13,835 nt of DNA, taken from assembly GCA_965653565.1 (NCBI GenBank), contig CBFHAI010000085.1, forward strand, positions 1 to 13,835, in the 5' to 3' direction. Position 1 is the stretch's first letter, and each line of letters begins with the position of its first letter. This DNA is from JALCLA01 sp965653565. GTDB lineage: Bacteria > Pseudomonadota > Gammaproteobacteria > Xanthomonadales > Xanthomonadaceae. This document shows, one piece after another, positions 1 through 6,322 of the stretch. The translations under genes and the position numbers were made by a program. Below the pieces are notes generated by a model. It did no database searches, had not been told where the DNA came from, and saw only the letters and a program-made list of their open reading frames with translations.

Positions 1-53
1 GGAATCGGGAATCGGGAATCGGGAATCGGGAATCGGGAATCGGGAATCGGGAA
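1..53. repeat. GGGAATC heptanucleotide tandem array
   Basis: Seven uninterrupted copies of a 7-base unit (GGAATCG in the phase that starts at base 1), then GGAA before the run breaks into AAAAAGCTT. The array continues off the left edge, so its true length is unknown. Seven GGG tracts separated by AATC lie on the plus strand, which fits a G-quadruplex-capable pattern. It ends 12 bases from the stop codon of the minus-strand membrane protein gene, so it lies just beyond that gene's 3' end. Confidence 0.95.
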
Positions 54-65
54 AAAGCTTAGCGG

Positions 66-854
66 TTACGGCGGGGTGGAAAGGAAGCGATCGAGGGCGC
101 GGGTGACGCGCGGGATCCAGTACAGCGCGAAAAGACCAAAGGCCAGACGAAAGGCAAACAATGCGGCCAGCAGCAGGATCACGCCGCTTTCGCCCCACAT
201 CAGCGGCAGCCACACCAGCAGCAAGAGGCCGACGTAGAGGCCGACGATGCCGCCGGCATCGAGGTACAGCGCATTGCCCGGCGACTTCGAAATGCGCGCG
301 CGGATCGCCGCGAGCAAGGCGCTGCCGACGCGCAGCGCGAGCGAGATCGCGGCCATCGCGATGAATCCGGGTGCATGCAAGGCTTCGCGCGTGCCCGCCA
401 GGCCGATCGGCTCGAACGCCGCGGCGCCGACCGGAATCAGGAACACGCTGCAGACGGTGGCGATGCCCAGCAGCAGTGCCGGGCTCACGCCGGTACCGTG
501 ATCGGTGTAGCGGCCGGTGCCGTCTTCCAGGCCTCCGACGATGCTGAGCATCTGCTGCGTGCGGTGATCCGACGCGTGCGTGCTGCGCACCACGCCGGCC
601 GCGATCGCCAGCTTGAGCGCGTCGCCCAGCAACACCGCCAACACATCGACTGCCATCAGCAGCAACATGCTGGCCGGGGTCCAGCCGAGCGCGAGCCAGC
701 CGACGAAGGGCAGGCTGCCGGAAATCACCAGCCCGATGCAGCGCGAGCGCGCTTCGGCCAGGCCAACCTCGCGCTGCCAGCGCAGCGCATCGGGCCCGTG
801 TTGGCGCAGGCGTTTGATATCGGCCTCGCCGATCTTGCGATGTTCACCCGACAC
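66..854 (-). CDS. Six-helix inner-membrane protein of unknown function
   Basis: I do not recognise the family. The 262-residue product has a charged cytoplasmic-looking N-terminus (about residues 1-38, rich in R, K, E and H) and then roughly six hydrophobic segments, near residues 40-57, 60-88, 125-147, 163-187, 203-220 and 222-245. A polar loop at about 90-120, rich in H, D, G and T, separates helix 2 from helix 3. The protein is probably integral to the inner membrane. No catalytic or transporter motif is evident. The start is GTG at 852-854, supported by GGGGAG (plus-strand 862-867) seven bases upstream. It is divergent from the VKOR-thioredoxin gene with 132 bases between the starts, and its 3' end abuts the heptamer array. 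TAA stop at 66-68. Confidence 0.75.
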   Translation of the reverse strand: MSGEHRKIGEADIKRLRQHGPDALRWQREVGLAEARSRCIGLVISGSLPFVGWLALGWTPASMLLLMAVDVLAVLLGDALKLAIAAGVVRSTHASDHRTQQMLSIVGGLEDGTGRYTDHGTGVSPALLLGIATVCSVFLIPVGAAAFEPIGLAGTREALHAPGFIAMAAISLALRVGSALLAAIRARISKSPGNALYLDAGGIVGLYVGLLLLVWLPLMWGESGVILLLAALFAFRLAFGLFALYWIPRVTRALDRFLSTPP

Positions 855-986
855 GTTCGATCTCCCCGGCGACGCGCGCGACGCGCCGCATCCAGGCTGC
901 CGTAACGCGAGCGATCATCGCACCCGGACGGCGGCCTGAGCACGGCGCGCGGTTGCTGGTACGCTTCGGCATCCTTCGGATTTCCG

Positions 987-1886
987 GTGTCCCGCATGGC
1001 CAGATCGTCCCGCAGCAGCAAGGTTTCCTCACGTCCCGCGGCCGCCCCGGTGCGGCGCCCCGGCGCGCCGCCGGACTGGCCGATCGTGATCCTCGCCGCG
1101 CTCGGCGCCTTGCTCACCGGCTATCTCACCTTGAAAGCGCTCGGCGGGTCGGTGCCGGCCTTCTGCACCACCGGTTCGGGCTGCGATCTGGTGCAGCAGA
1201 GCCGCTGGTCGCGCCTGGTCGGCATTCCGATCGCGCTGTTCGGCTTCGGGCTGTACGCGCTGATCGCGATCGTCGCGGCGGTGCCGGCCAAGCCGGTGAA
1301 ACGCTGGCGTCGTTTGTGGTCGCTGGCGCTGATCGGCGTTGCGGTGAGCGTGTATCTCACCTTGCTGTCGGTGTTTTCGATCCAGGCGTTCTGCGCATGG
1401 TGCCTGGCCTCGCTGCTGCTGATCACGGCGATCTTCGTCGTACTCAACCTGCGCCGCCCGGACACCAGCACCGGCTTCGTCTGGCGCGGCTGGCTGGTCA
1501 ATCACGCCATCGTGCTCGTCGCGCTGCTCGGCGTGGTGTACGCGCAGCAGAGCGGCATGCTCACGCCGCCGGAAAATCCGCGCCTGGCCGCCCTCGCCGA
1601 ACATCTGACCGAACGCGGCGCCAAGTTCTACGGCGCCGAATGGTGCGTCAATTGCCGCAACCAGAAAGAGCTTTTCGGCCGCTCCGCCGAACGCCTGCCC
1701 TATGTCGAATGCAGCCCGTACGGACCGAAGGGCGCGATGTCGTTCACCTGCATCAGTGCCGGCGTCAGCGCCTATCCGACCTGGATCATTCGCGGCAAAC
1801 CCTACGCCGAAGTAATGCAGCCGGAGGAACTCGCGCGCCGCTCGGGTTTCGATTGGAACGGCTTCGACAAGCGCAAGGAACAGTGA
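987..1886 (+). CDS. VKOR-family disulfide oxidoreductase fused to thioredoxin-like domain
   Basis: This is a bacterial vitamin K epoxide reductase homologue, a membrane enzyme that reoxidises DsbA-like partners with quinone and so drives disulfide formation in the periplasm. Residues 30-155 hold the helical VKOR core: loop cysteines C60 and C66 (C-x5-C) and the active-site pair C136-A-W-C139 near the quinone. Helices follow at about 30-50, 77-98, 109-131, 137-154 and a linker helix at 168-186. The C-terminal part (about 195-299) is a periplasmic thioredoxin-like domain with WC220-V-N-C223, a further pair C242/C255 and the cis-proline region Y-P264-T-W. The layout matches cyanobacterial VKOR-Trx fusions. 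The start could be GTG 987 or ATG 996; no strong ribosome site decides, and the basic N-terminus is the same either way. It is divergent from the membrane protein gene, and the next gene follows 67 bases later. Confidence 0.9.
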   Translation: MSRMARSSRSSKVSSRPAAAPVRRPGAPPDWPIVILAALGALLTGYLTLKALGGSVPAFCTTGSGCDLVQQSRWSRLVGIPIALFGFGLYALIAIVAAVPAKPVKRWRRLWSLALIGVAVSVYLTLLSVFSIQAFCAWCLASLLLITAIFVVLNLRRPDTSTGFVWRGWLVNHAIVLVALLGVVYAQQSGMLTPPENPRLAALAEHLTERGAKFYGAEWCVNCRNQKELFGRSAERLPYVECSPYGPKGAMSFTCISAGVSAYPTWIIRGKPYAEVMQPEELARRSGFDWNGFDKRKEQ

Positions 1887-1953
1887 GACGCGCTCACATC
1901 GGCTGCCTTCGTCCATTTCAATTCTTCCAACTTTCCTGCAGCGGGAATCGCGA

Positions 1954-2820
1954 ATGAAAGCTTCGGCAGTTGCACTGACAATGTTCGCCGCCGGTGCGAT
2001 CGCCGCAGCGGCCGACGCACCAGCCACCGAACTCGAAGGCCGCTGGCGCATCACCCACGGCATCGTCGCGCCCTGGGTGGCGGAAGAAGCGCAGCAGCCG
2101 GATGCCGCGCATCTGGTCGGCCAGACGGTGGAATTCGCCGCCGATGAAGTGCGCGGTCCCGGCGTGCTGGCCTGCGCCAACGCGCGCTACGAAACCAGCA
2201 AGCAACCGCTCGCGAATCTGTTCCAGGGCAACCTGCCCGAGCCGGTCGAGAACGGCGCCGGCGAAGTCGGACTCACCAAGCCGCCGATCGAGACCATCTC
2301 GCTCGCCTGCGACACCGGCCTGTTCGACCTGCATGTCGCCACCGCCGATGCCGTGCTGCTCGGCCTGGACAATGTGGTGTGGGTGCTCGATCGATCGCCC
2401 GGCGCGCTGGCGGCAGACGATTCGCCCGAGCATGCGCTGCAACGCTTCCTCGAAGATCACTACCGCAACGGCCTCGAATTCACGCCCGAACGCAGCACCG
2501 CGCAGCGCGGCATGATGAGCAATCGGCTGTCGCAGGCGATCGCGAAATATTTCGCGCAGGATTTCCCGGAAGGCGACGTGCCGCCGATCGATGGCGACCC
2601 CTACACCGATTCGCAGGAATACCCGCCGATCTTTTCGGTGCGCGACGCCAGCATCGACGGCGGCAAGGCACGCGTGCCGGTGCGTTTCGACAACGGCTAC
2701 GAATCGCGCGAAGTGCGTTATCAGCTGATCCGCGAACGCGAGCGCTGGGTGATCGACGATGTCGACTACGATCACGGCACGCAGTTGCGCGAATGGCTGA
2801 AGGCCAAGCCGGGCGATTGA
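1954..2820 (+). CDS. Exported protein with DUF3828-like C-terminal domain
   Basis: The 288-residue product starts with a short signal peptide (about 1-22, hydrophobic core then A-A-A-A-D-A), so it is likely periplasmic. Residues 26-148 look like a small beta-rich domain opening with LEGRWRI, with two cysteines (C74, C119) that could pair. Residues 158-285 resemble the DUF3828/NTF2-like family: a leading helix (ALQRFLEDHYRNG), a central PIDGDPYTDSQ stretch, and closing strands with RERERWVIDDVDYDHG. That family has no settled biochemical role. The start is ATG 1954, preceded only by a weak GGGAA. It lies 67 bases after the VKOR-Trx gene on the same strand and may be co-transcribed, which would make a cysteine pair oxidised by that system plausible (inference). 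The DUF3828 assignment is from pattern memory. Confidence 0.75.
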   Translation: MKASAVALTMFAAGAIAAAADAPATELEGRWRITHGIVAPWVAEEAQQPDAAHLVGQTVEFAADEVRGPGVLACANARYETSKQPLANLFQGNLPEPVENGAGEVGLTKPPIETISLACDTGLFDLHVATADAVLLGLDNVVWVLDRSPGALAADDSPEHALQRFLEDHYRNGLEFTPERSTAQRGMMSNRLSQAIAKYFAQDFPEGDVPPIDGDPYTDSQEYPPIFSVRDASIDGGKARVPVRFDNGYESREVRYQLIRERERWVIDDVDYDHGTQLREWLKAKPGD

Positions 2821-2841
2821 ACCCTGCCCTGCGATGAACAA

Positions 2842-2866
2842 TGCGCGCCTGCAAAAGCGGCGCGCA
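2842..2866. terminator. Hairpin after the DUF3828-like gene
   Basis: Perfect 8-base arms TGCGCGCC (2842-2849) and GGCGCGCA (2859-2866) surround a 9-base loop in which GC-AAAA-GC can pair further, leaving one bulged T. It lies 21 bases after the upstream stop codon and before the next gene. No T-run follows, so it is at best a weak intrinsic terminator or a 3'-end stabilising stem. Confidence 0.45.
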
Positions 2867-2952
2867 GTCATTGCGCGACTAGACTCGGACCTGCGCGACG
2901 CACCCTGCTGTCGCGCCCGCTTTCCGGCCTCGTGCCGATGGGGTCCTCCCGC

Positions 2953-4044
2953 ATGACGACAACTCGACCGCACGGCAATCCCCACTCGCGCTCGCGTTTC
3001 TTCGCCGCGGCTGGGCTCGCCCTGTTGTCCTGTGCGTCGGCTGCCAGCGCGGGCATCGTCCCGCCCACCGTGATCGGCATCGACACCTCGGGTTCGCAAA
3101 CCGAAACCTTCGCGCTGCCCGCGACGGCACTGCAGGTGCCGGTCACGCAGGTGCGCCTGCGCTTCGATCAACCGATGAGCGTCGATGCGGATTTGCCCGG
3201 CCCCGACGGCGTCGATCTGCCGGCCAATTATCGATTGCTCGCGGCCGGCACGGACGGCGTGTTCGCGACGACGTCCTGCGCGGCGTCGCCGCTCGGCGAC
3301 GACACCGTCATCGCCATCGTCGGCGCGACGTGGTCGGCATCGCTCAACGAAATCGCACTGCGGCTCGACGCCGACACCGGACTGCCGCGCGGCCGCTACC
3401 GGCTGCTCGCCTGCGCCGAACTGACCAACACGCTGGGCCTGCAGCTCGACGGCGACGGCGACGGGATTCCCGGCGGCGATGCCTGGCGGGATTTCGCGGT
3501 CGACCTGACACCGCGCCTGGAGAACCCCGGCTTCGATCTGGATGCCAGCGGCTGGACCGCGCATGTGCTCAGCCAGGGCACGGCCACCGTCGAACGCATC
3601 GCGCTCGACGCGGATGGCGCCTCTTCGTCGGGTGCGCTGCGCATCGCCTCCAGTTCGGCCACGTCGGTGCTGCTCGGCTCGGACTCGTGCGTGATCGTTC
3701 CGCCCGGCAATTTCATCGACGCGTCCACGCGTGTGCAACTGCACTATCGGGTCGTCACCGGCAATGTGCGCGTGATCGCCAACGTGCACATCGGCTTCGG
3801 CGGCGACCTGCCCAACGAAACCGGCTGCGTCGGCCCCGGCGTGACGGTGGCGGACCCTGCGTTCTCCGGCATGCCGGGCGATTTCACCCGCTTCGACAGC
3901 GGCGAGATCGAAACCTTCTACGCGCCGCTCGCCGAATTTTCGCTGCGCGTGGTATCGCTCGACGGCGGCCCGTTCGACGTGCTGCTCGACGACATCGGCC
4001 TGAGCTTCGATCGCCTGACGATCTTCACCGCCGACTTCGAGTAG
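2953..4044 (+). CDS. Secreted protein with Ig-like and carbohydrate-binding-like domains, IFTADFE tail
   Basis: No precise family is recognised. The start is taken as ATG 2953 (363 residues) because it gives a clean signal peptide: a basic N-region, a hydrophobic core and ASAASA before GIVPP. GTG 2932 and ATG 2938 are in-frame alternatives. Residues about 40-185 look like a bacterial Ig-like domain (RLRFDQPMS, then PANYRLL, then LPRGRYRLLACAEL) ending in an acidic DGDGDGIPGGD loop that resembles calcium-binding repeats. Residues about 188-355 open with LENPGFDLDASGW, the usual start of galactose-binding-fold (CBM-like) domains. The last residues are IFTADFE, close to the tail of the GH44 enzyme in this window. 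No catalytic residues are evident, so a binding or surface role is inferred. It has no close upstream partner, and its stop abuts the stop of the HxlR gene. Confidence 0.75.
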   Translation: MTTTRPHGNPHSRSRFFAAAGLALLSCASAASAGIVPPTVIGIDTSGSQTETFALPATALQVPVTQVRLRFDQPMSVDADLPGPDGVDLPANYRLLAAGTDGVFATTSCAASPLGDDTVIAIVGATWSASLNEIALRLDADTGLPRGRYRLLACAELTNTLGLQLDGDGDGIPGGDAWRDFAVDLTPRLENPGFDLDASGWTAHVLSQGTATVERIALDADGASSSGALRIASSSATSVLLGSDSCVIVPPGNFIDASTRVQLHYRVVTGNVRVIANVHIGFGGDLPNETGCVGPGVTVADPAFSGMPGDFTRFDSGEIETFYAPLAEFSLRVVSLDGGPFDVLLDDIGLSFDRLTIFTADFE

Positions 4045-4413
4045 CTACGCGGCTTTCGCCACGCGCCGCCGCGACGCCGCGGCCGCGTTCAATTTGTGGC
4101 CGACCTCGACGATCGCCTGGATCGCCGGCACCAGTTCCTTGCCCAGGGTCGTGAGCTGATATTCGACCGATGGCGGCGACGTGCCCAGCACGCGCCGCGA
4201 AATCACGCCCTTGACCTCGAGTTCGCGCAGCCGCGCGCTCAGCACGCGCGCCGATACGCGCGGGATGTCGTGGCGCAACTCGCCGAAGCGGCGCGGTCCG
4301 GCCGACAACATCCAGATCACGTTCGGCGCCCACGCACCGCGCAGCAGATTCATGCACTCGGTGAGCGGGCACAGGGGCGGCGCGGCACGATTCTTTCGCA
4401 GCGGAAGTCCCAT
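4045..4413 (-). CDS. HxlR-family winged-helix transcriptional regulator
   Basis: HxlR proteins are small winged-helix dimers, often sensors of electrophiles, aldehydes or oxidants, that repress a neighbouring gene. The 122-residue product has the family's CPL near the N-terminus (C15, the equivalent of the redox or thiol-modified cysteine in several members), then LLRGAWAPNVIWML, RRFGELRHDIPRVSARVLSARLREL (recognition region) and the wing VEYQLTTLGKEL. The start is ATG at 4411-4413 with GGGGAA (plus-strand 4418-4423) just upstream; an in-frame TTG at 4425 is less likely. It is divergent from the nitronate monooxygenase gene, with repeated GTTACC words between them, so it probably controls that gene and itself. 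Its stop codon directly abuts the stop of the convergent secreted-protein gene. Confidence 0.92.
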   Translation of the reverse strand: MGLPLRKNRAAPPLCPLTECMNLLRGAWAPNVIWMLSAGPRRFGELRHDIPRVSARVLSARLRELEVKGVISRRVLGTSPPSVEYQLTTLGKELVPAIQAIVEVGHKLNAAAASRRRVAKAA

Positions 4414-4438
4414 TGTTTTCCCCAAAAGCGGCAGTTCG

Positions 4439-4501
4439 CGGTTACCGTAGAGTTACCACATTTTTCGGTATCCGTCAGTTACCACGTATGCATGGGTTAC
4501 T
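4439..4501. promoter_or_regulatory. Candidate HxlR operator region with repeated GTTACC words
   Basis: The 136-base region between the divergent HxlR and NMO starts carries GTTACC at 4441-4446, 4452-4457 and 4478-4483, a variant GGTATCC at 4467-4473 and GTTACT at 4496-4501. AGTTACCAC occurs twice exactly (4451-4459 and 4477-4485). The first two copies are 11 bases apart, about one helical turn. The repeats are direct rather than inverted. No convincing -35/-10 pair stands out for either gene. Control by the adjacent HxlR is inferred from position. Confidence 0.5.
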
Positions 4502-4549
4502 CGGTGCGGCTACGATGCGCGGCATCCGATACGGCGGAGCCCCCTGTCG

Positions 4550-5632
4550 ATGAGCGAACTTCGAAACACCGAGGCGATGCGGCGCCTGGGCCTGCGACTG
4601 CCGGTCGTGCAAGGCCCGTTCGGCGGCGGACTTTCCACCGTGCAACTGGCCGCCGCCGTCGCCAACCGCGGCGGCCTGGGCTCGTACGGCGCGCACTATC
4701 TGGAGCCCGACGATCTGATGCGCGTAACGCGCGAAATCCGCAGCGCCACCGATGGCGCGTTCGCGATGAACCTGTGGATTTCCGCGCACGACGAGGGTGG
4801 ACAACAACTTTCCGAGCAGCAGTTCGAACGGGCGTGGCGCGTGTTCGCGCCGTATTTCGCCGAACTGGGCGTCGAGCGTCCTTCGCCGCCACCGCACTAC
4901 CATCCCGACTACGAACAACAGATCGAAGCCCTGCTCGAAGCCGCGCCGCCGGTTTTCAGTTTCGTGTTCGGCGTGCCGTCACCCGAAGTGCTGGCGGCCT
5001 GCCGCAAGCGCGACATCGTCACCGTCGGTGCGGCGACGTCGATCGCCGAAGCCGTCGCGCTCGAAGCGGCAGGCATCGATCTGATCGTCGCCACCGGCTT
5101 CGAAGCCGGCGGCCATCGCCCGTCGTTTCTGGCGCGTGCGGAAGACTCGCTGATGGGCACCTTCGTGCTGACGCAGTTGCTGAGCCGGCGCGTGAAAATC
5201 CCGGTGATCGCCGCCGGCGGCATCGTCGACGCACGCGGCGTGCAGGCCGCATTGACGCTCGGCGCGCAAGCCGCGCAGATGGGCACCGCCTTCCTCGCCT
5301 GCGAAGAATCCGCGGCTTCGCCCGCGCATCGCAATGCACTTTTCAGTCCCGCTGCGGAACACACCACGCTCACGCGCACCTTCACCGGCCGCCTCGCGCG
5401 CGGGCTGCGCAATCGCTGGACGCAGGAACTCGCTGGCCGCGTCGACGACTTGCCACCCTACCCGATCACCGGCTGGTTCCTCTCGAAACTGCGGCCGGCG
5501 GCGCTGGCCAGCGGCCACACCGAACTGATGTCGCAATGGAGCGGCCAGATCGCACCGAACCTGCAGCACCGCGATGTCGCGGCGCTGATGCAAGCGCTCA
5601 CCGAAGACCTTTCCGCCCCACGCAGCGCGTGA
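4550..5632 (+). CDS. Nitronate monooxygenase (2-nitropropane dioxygenase family)
   Basis: FMN-dependent TIM-barrel enzyme that oxidises alkyl nitronates such as propionate 3-nitronate to carbonyl compounds and nitrite, in the cytosol. The 360-residue length fits the family. Visible motifs are PVVQGPFGGGLS (residues 18-30, N-terminal flavin-binding loop), TVGAATS (158-164), GFEAGGHR (183-190, with H189 at the catalytic histidine position), PVIAAGGI (218-225) and GAQAAQMGTAFL (238-249), the last two forming the phosphate-binding part. The insertion SPPPHYHPDY near 112-121 is less usual. ATG 4550 is preceded by GGAG nine bases upstream. It is divergent from the HxlR regulator and 34 bases ahead of a GST gene, suggesting a regulated two-gene detoxification unit. 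The native substrate cannot be read from sequence; some relatives act on other enolisable compounds. Confidence 0.9.
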   Translation: MSELRNTEAMRRLGLRLPVVQGPFGGGLSTVQLAAAVANRGGLGSYGAHYLEPDDLMRVTREIRSATDGAFAMNLWISAHDEGGQQLSEQQFERAWRVFAPYFAELGVERPSPPPHYHPDYEQQIEALLEAAPPVFSFVFGVPSPEVLAACRKRDIVTVGAATSIAEAVALEAAGIDLIVATGFEAGGHRPSFLARAEDSLMGTFVLTQLLSRRVKIPVIAAGGIVDARGVQAALTLGAQAAQMGTAFLACEESAASPAHRNALFSPAAEHTTLTRTFTGRLARGLRNRWTQELAGRVDDLPPYPITGWFLSKLRPAALASGHTELMSQWSGQIAPNLQHRDVAALMQALTEDLSAPRSA

Positions 5633-5666
5633 GGCCTCCGCCGATTTTTTCGTCAAGGAGAACCGC

Positions 5667-6275
5667 ATGAAGTTGTACTACTCCCCGGGTGCCTGCTCGC
5701 TGGCGCCGCACATCGTCGCTCACGAACTCGGCCTGCCGCTGGAACTCGAACGCGTCGACACCAAGACCAAGATCACCGCCACCGAGCGCGATTTCTGGAC
5801 GATCAATCCGAAGGGCTACGTGCCGGCGCTCGAGCTCGACAACGGCGAAGTGCTCACCGAAGGCCCGGTGGTGTCGCAATATCTCGCCGACCAGAAGCCC
5901 GGCTCGGGCCTGGCGCCGCCGAGCGGCACGATCGCACGTTACCGCCTGCTCGAAACGCTGGGCTATATCAATTCGGAAATCCACAAGAATTGGAGCCCGC
6001 TGTTCAACTCGAAAACTTCACCCGAAGTGCGGCAGGAAAAGATCGACTACCTGGTGAAGCGCTACGCCTTGCTTGACGCGCAGCTGGCAAAGGCACCGTA
6101 TCTGTTTGGAGATCGCTTCACGGTGGCCGATGCCTACCTGTTCACCGTCACCAACTGGGCCGGATTCGTCAACGTCGATCTGTCGCAGTTCGCGAATCTG
6201 ATGGCGTTCCAGCAGCGCGTCGGGCAGCGCCCGGCGGTGCAGGCGGCGCTCAAGGCCGAAGGCCTGATCAAGTAG
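5667..6275 (+). CDS. gst: Beta-class glutathione S-transferase
   Basis: Cytosolic enzyme that conjugates glutathione to electrophiles. The 202-residue protein matches the bacterial beta class closely, with a start very like Escherichia coli Gst: MKLYYSPGACSLAPHI, in which C10 is the cysteine that forms a mixed disulfide with glutathione in this class. NPKGYVPAL (residues about 47-55, with the cis-proline) and LTEGPVVSQYLAD (about 63-75) complete the thioredoxin-fold N-domain. The helical C-domain contains the conserved FTVADAYLF N-capping motif near 150-158. ATG 5667 has a strong AAGGAG (5655-5660) six bases upstream. It lies 34 bases after the nitronate monooxygenase gene on the same strand and ends just before a strong hairpin, consistent with the second and last gene of an HxlR-controlled operon (inference). 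Confidence 0.95.
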   Translation: MKLYYSPGACSLAPHIVAHELGLPLELERVDTKTKITATERDFWTINPKGYVPALELDNGEVLTEGPVVSQYLADQKPGSGLAPPSGTIARYRLLETLGYINSEIHKNWSPLFNSKTSPEVRQEKIDYLVKRYALLDAQLAKAPYLFGDRFTVADAYLFTVTNWAGFVNVDLSQFANLMAFQQRVGQRPAVQAALKAEGLIK

Positions 6276-6286
6276 CGCAGTATCGC

Positions 6287-6315
6287 TTCCGGCGGCCGCC
6301 TGACCGCCGCCGGAA
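6287..6315. terminator. Perfect hairpin between convergent GST and GH44 genes
   Basis: TTCCGGCGGC (6287-6296) and GCCGCCGGAA (6306-6315) form a perfect 10-base stem around a 9-base loop. It lies 11 bases after the GST stop and 7 bases past the GH44 stop. Being symmetrical, it can serve both strands. Neither side carries a clear T-run, so termination may depend on stem strength or Rho. Confidence 0.65.
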
Positions 6316-6322
6316 TCTGAGC

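Noticed and set aside
1..53. CRISPR array or mobile-element end
   Set aside because: The unit is only seven bases with no spacers, and no transposase or inverted repeats are nearby; it is a simple tandem repeat.
1918..3789. Very long open frame on the minus strand (over 600 codons)
   Set aside because: It runs antisense to the exported DUF3828-like gene and the secreted Ig-like gene, both with signal peptides and family motifs. Its translation is rich in R, H, Q, A and G without hydrophobic cores or motifs, as expected from the shadow of GC-rich codons.
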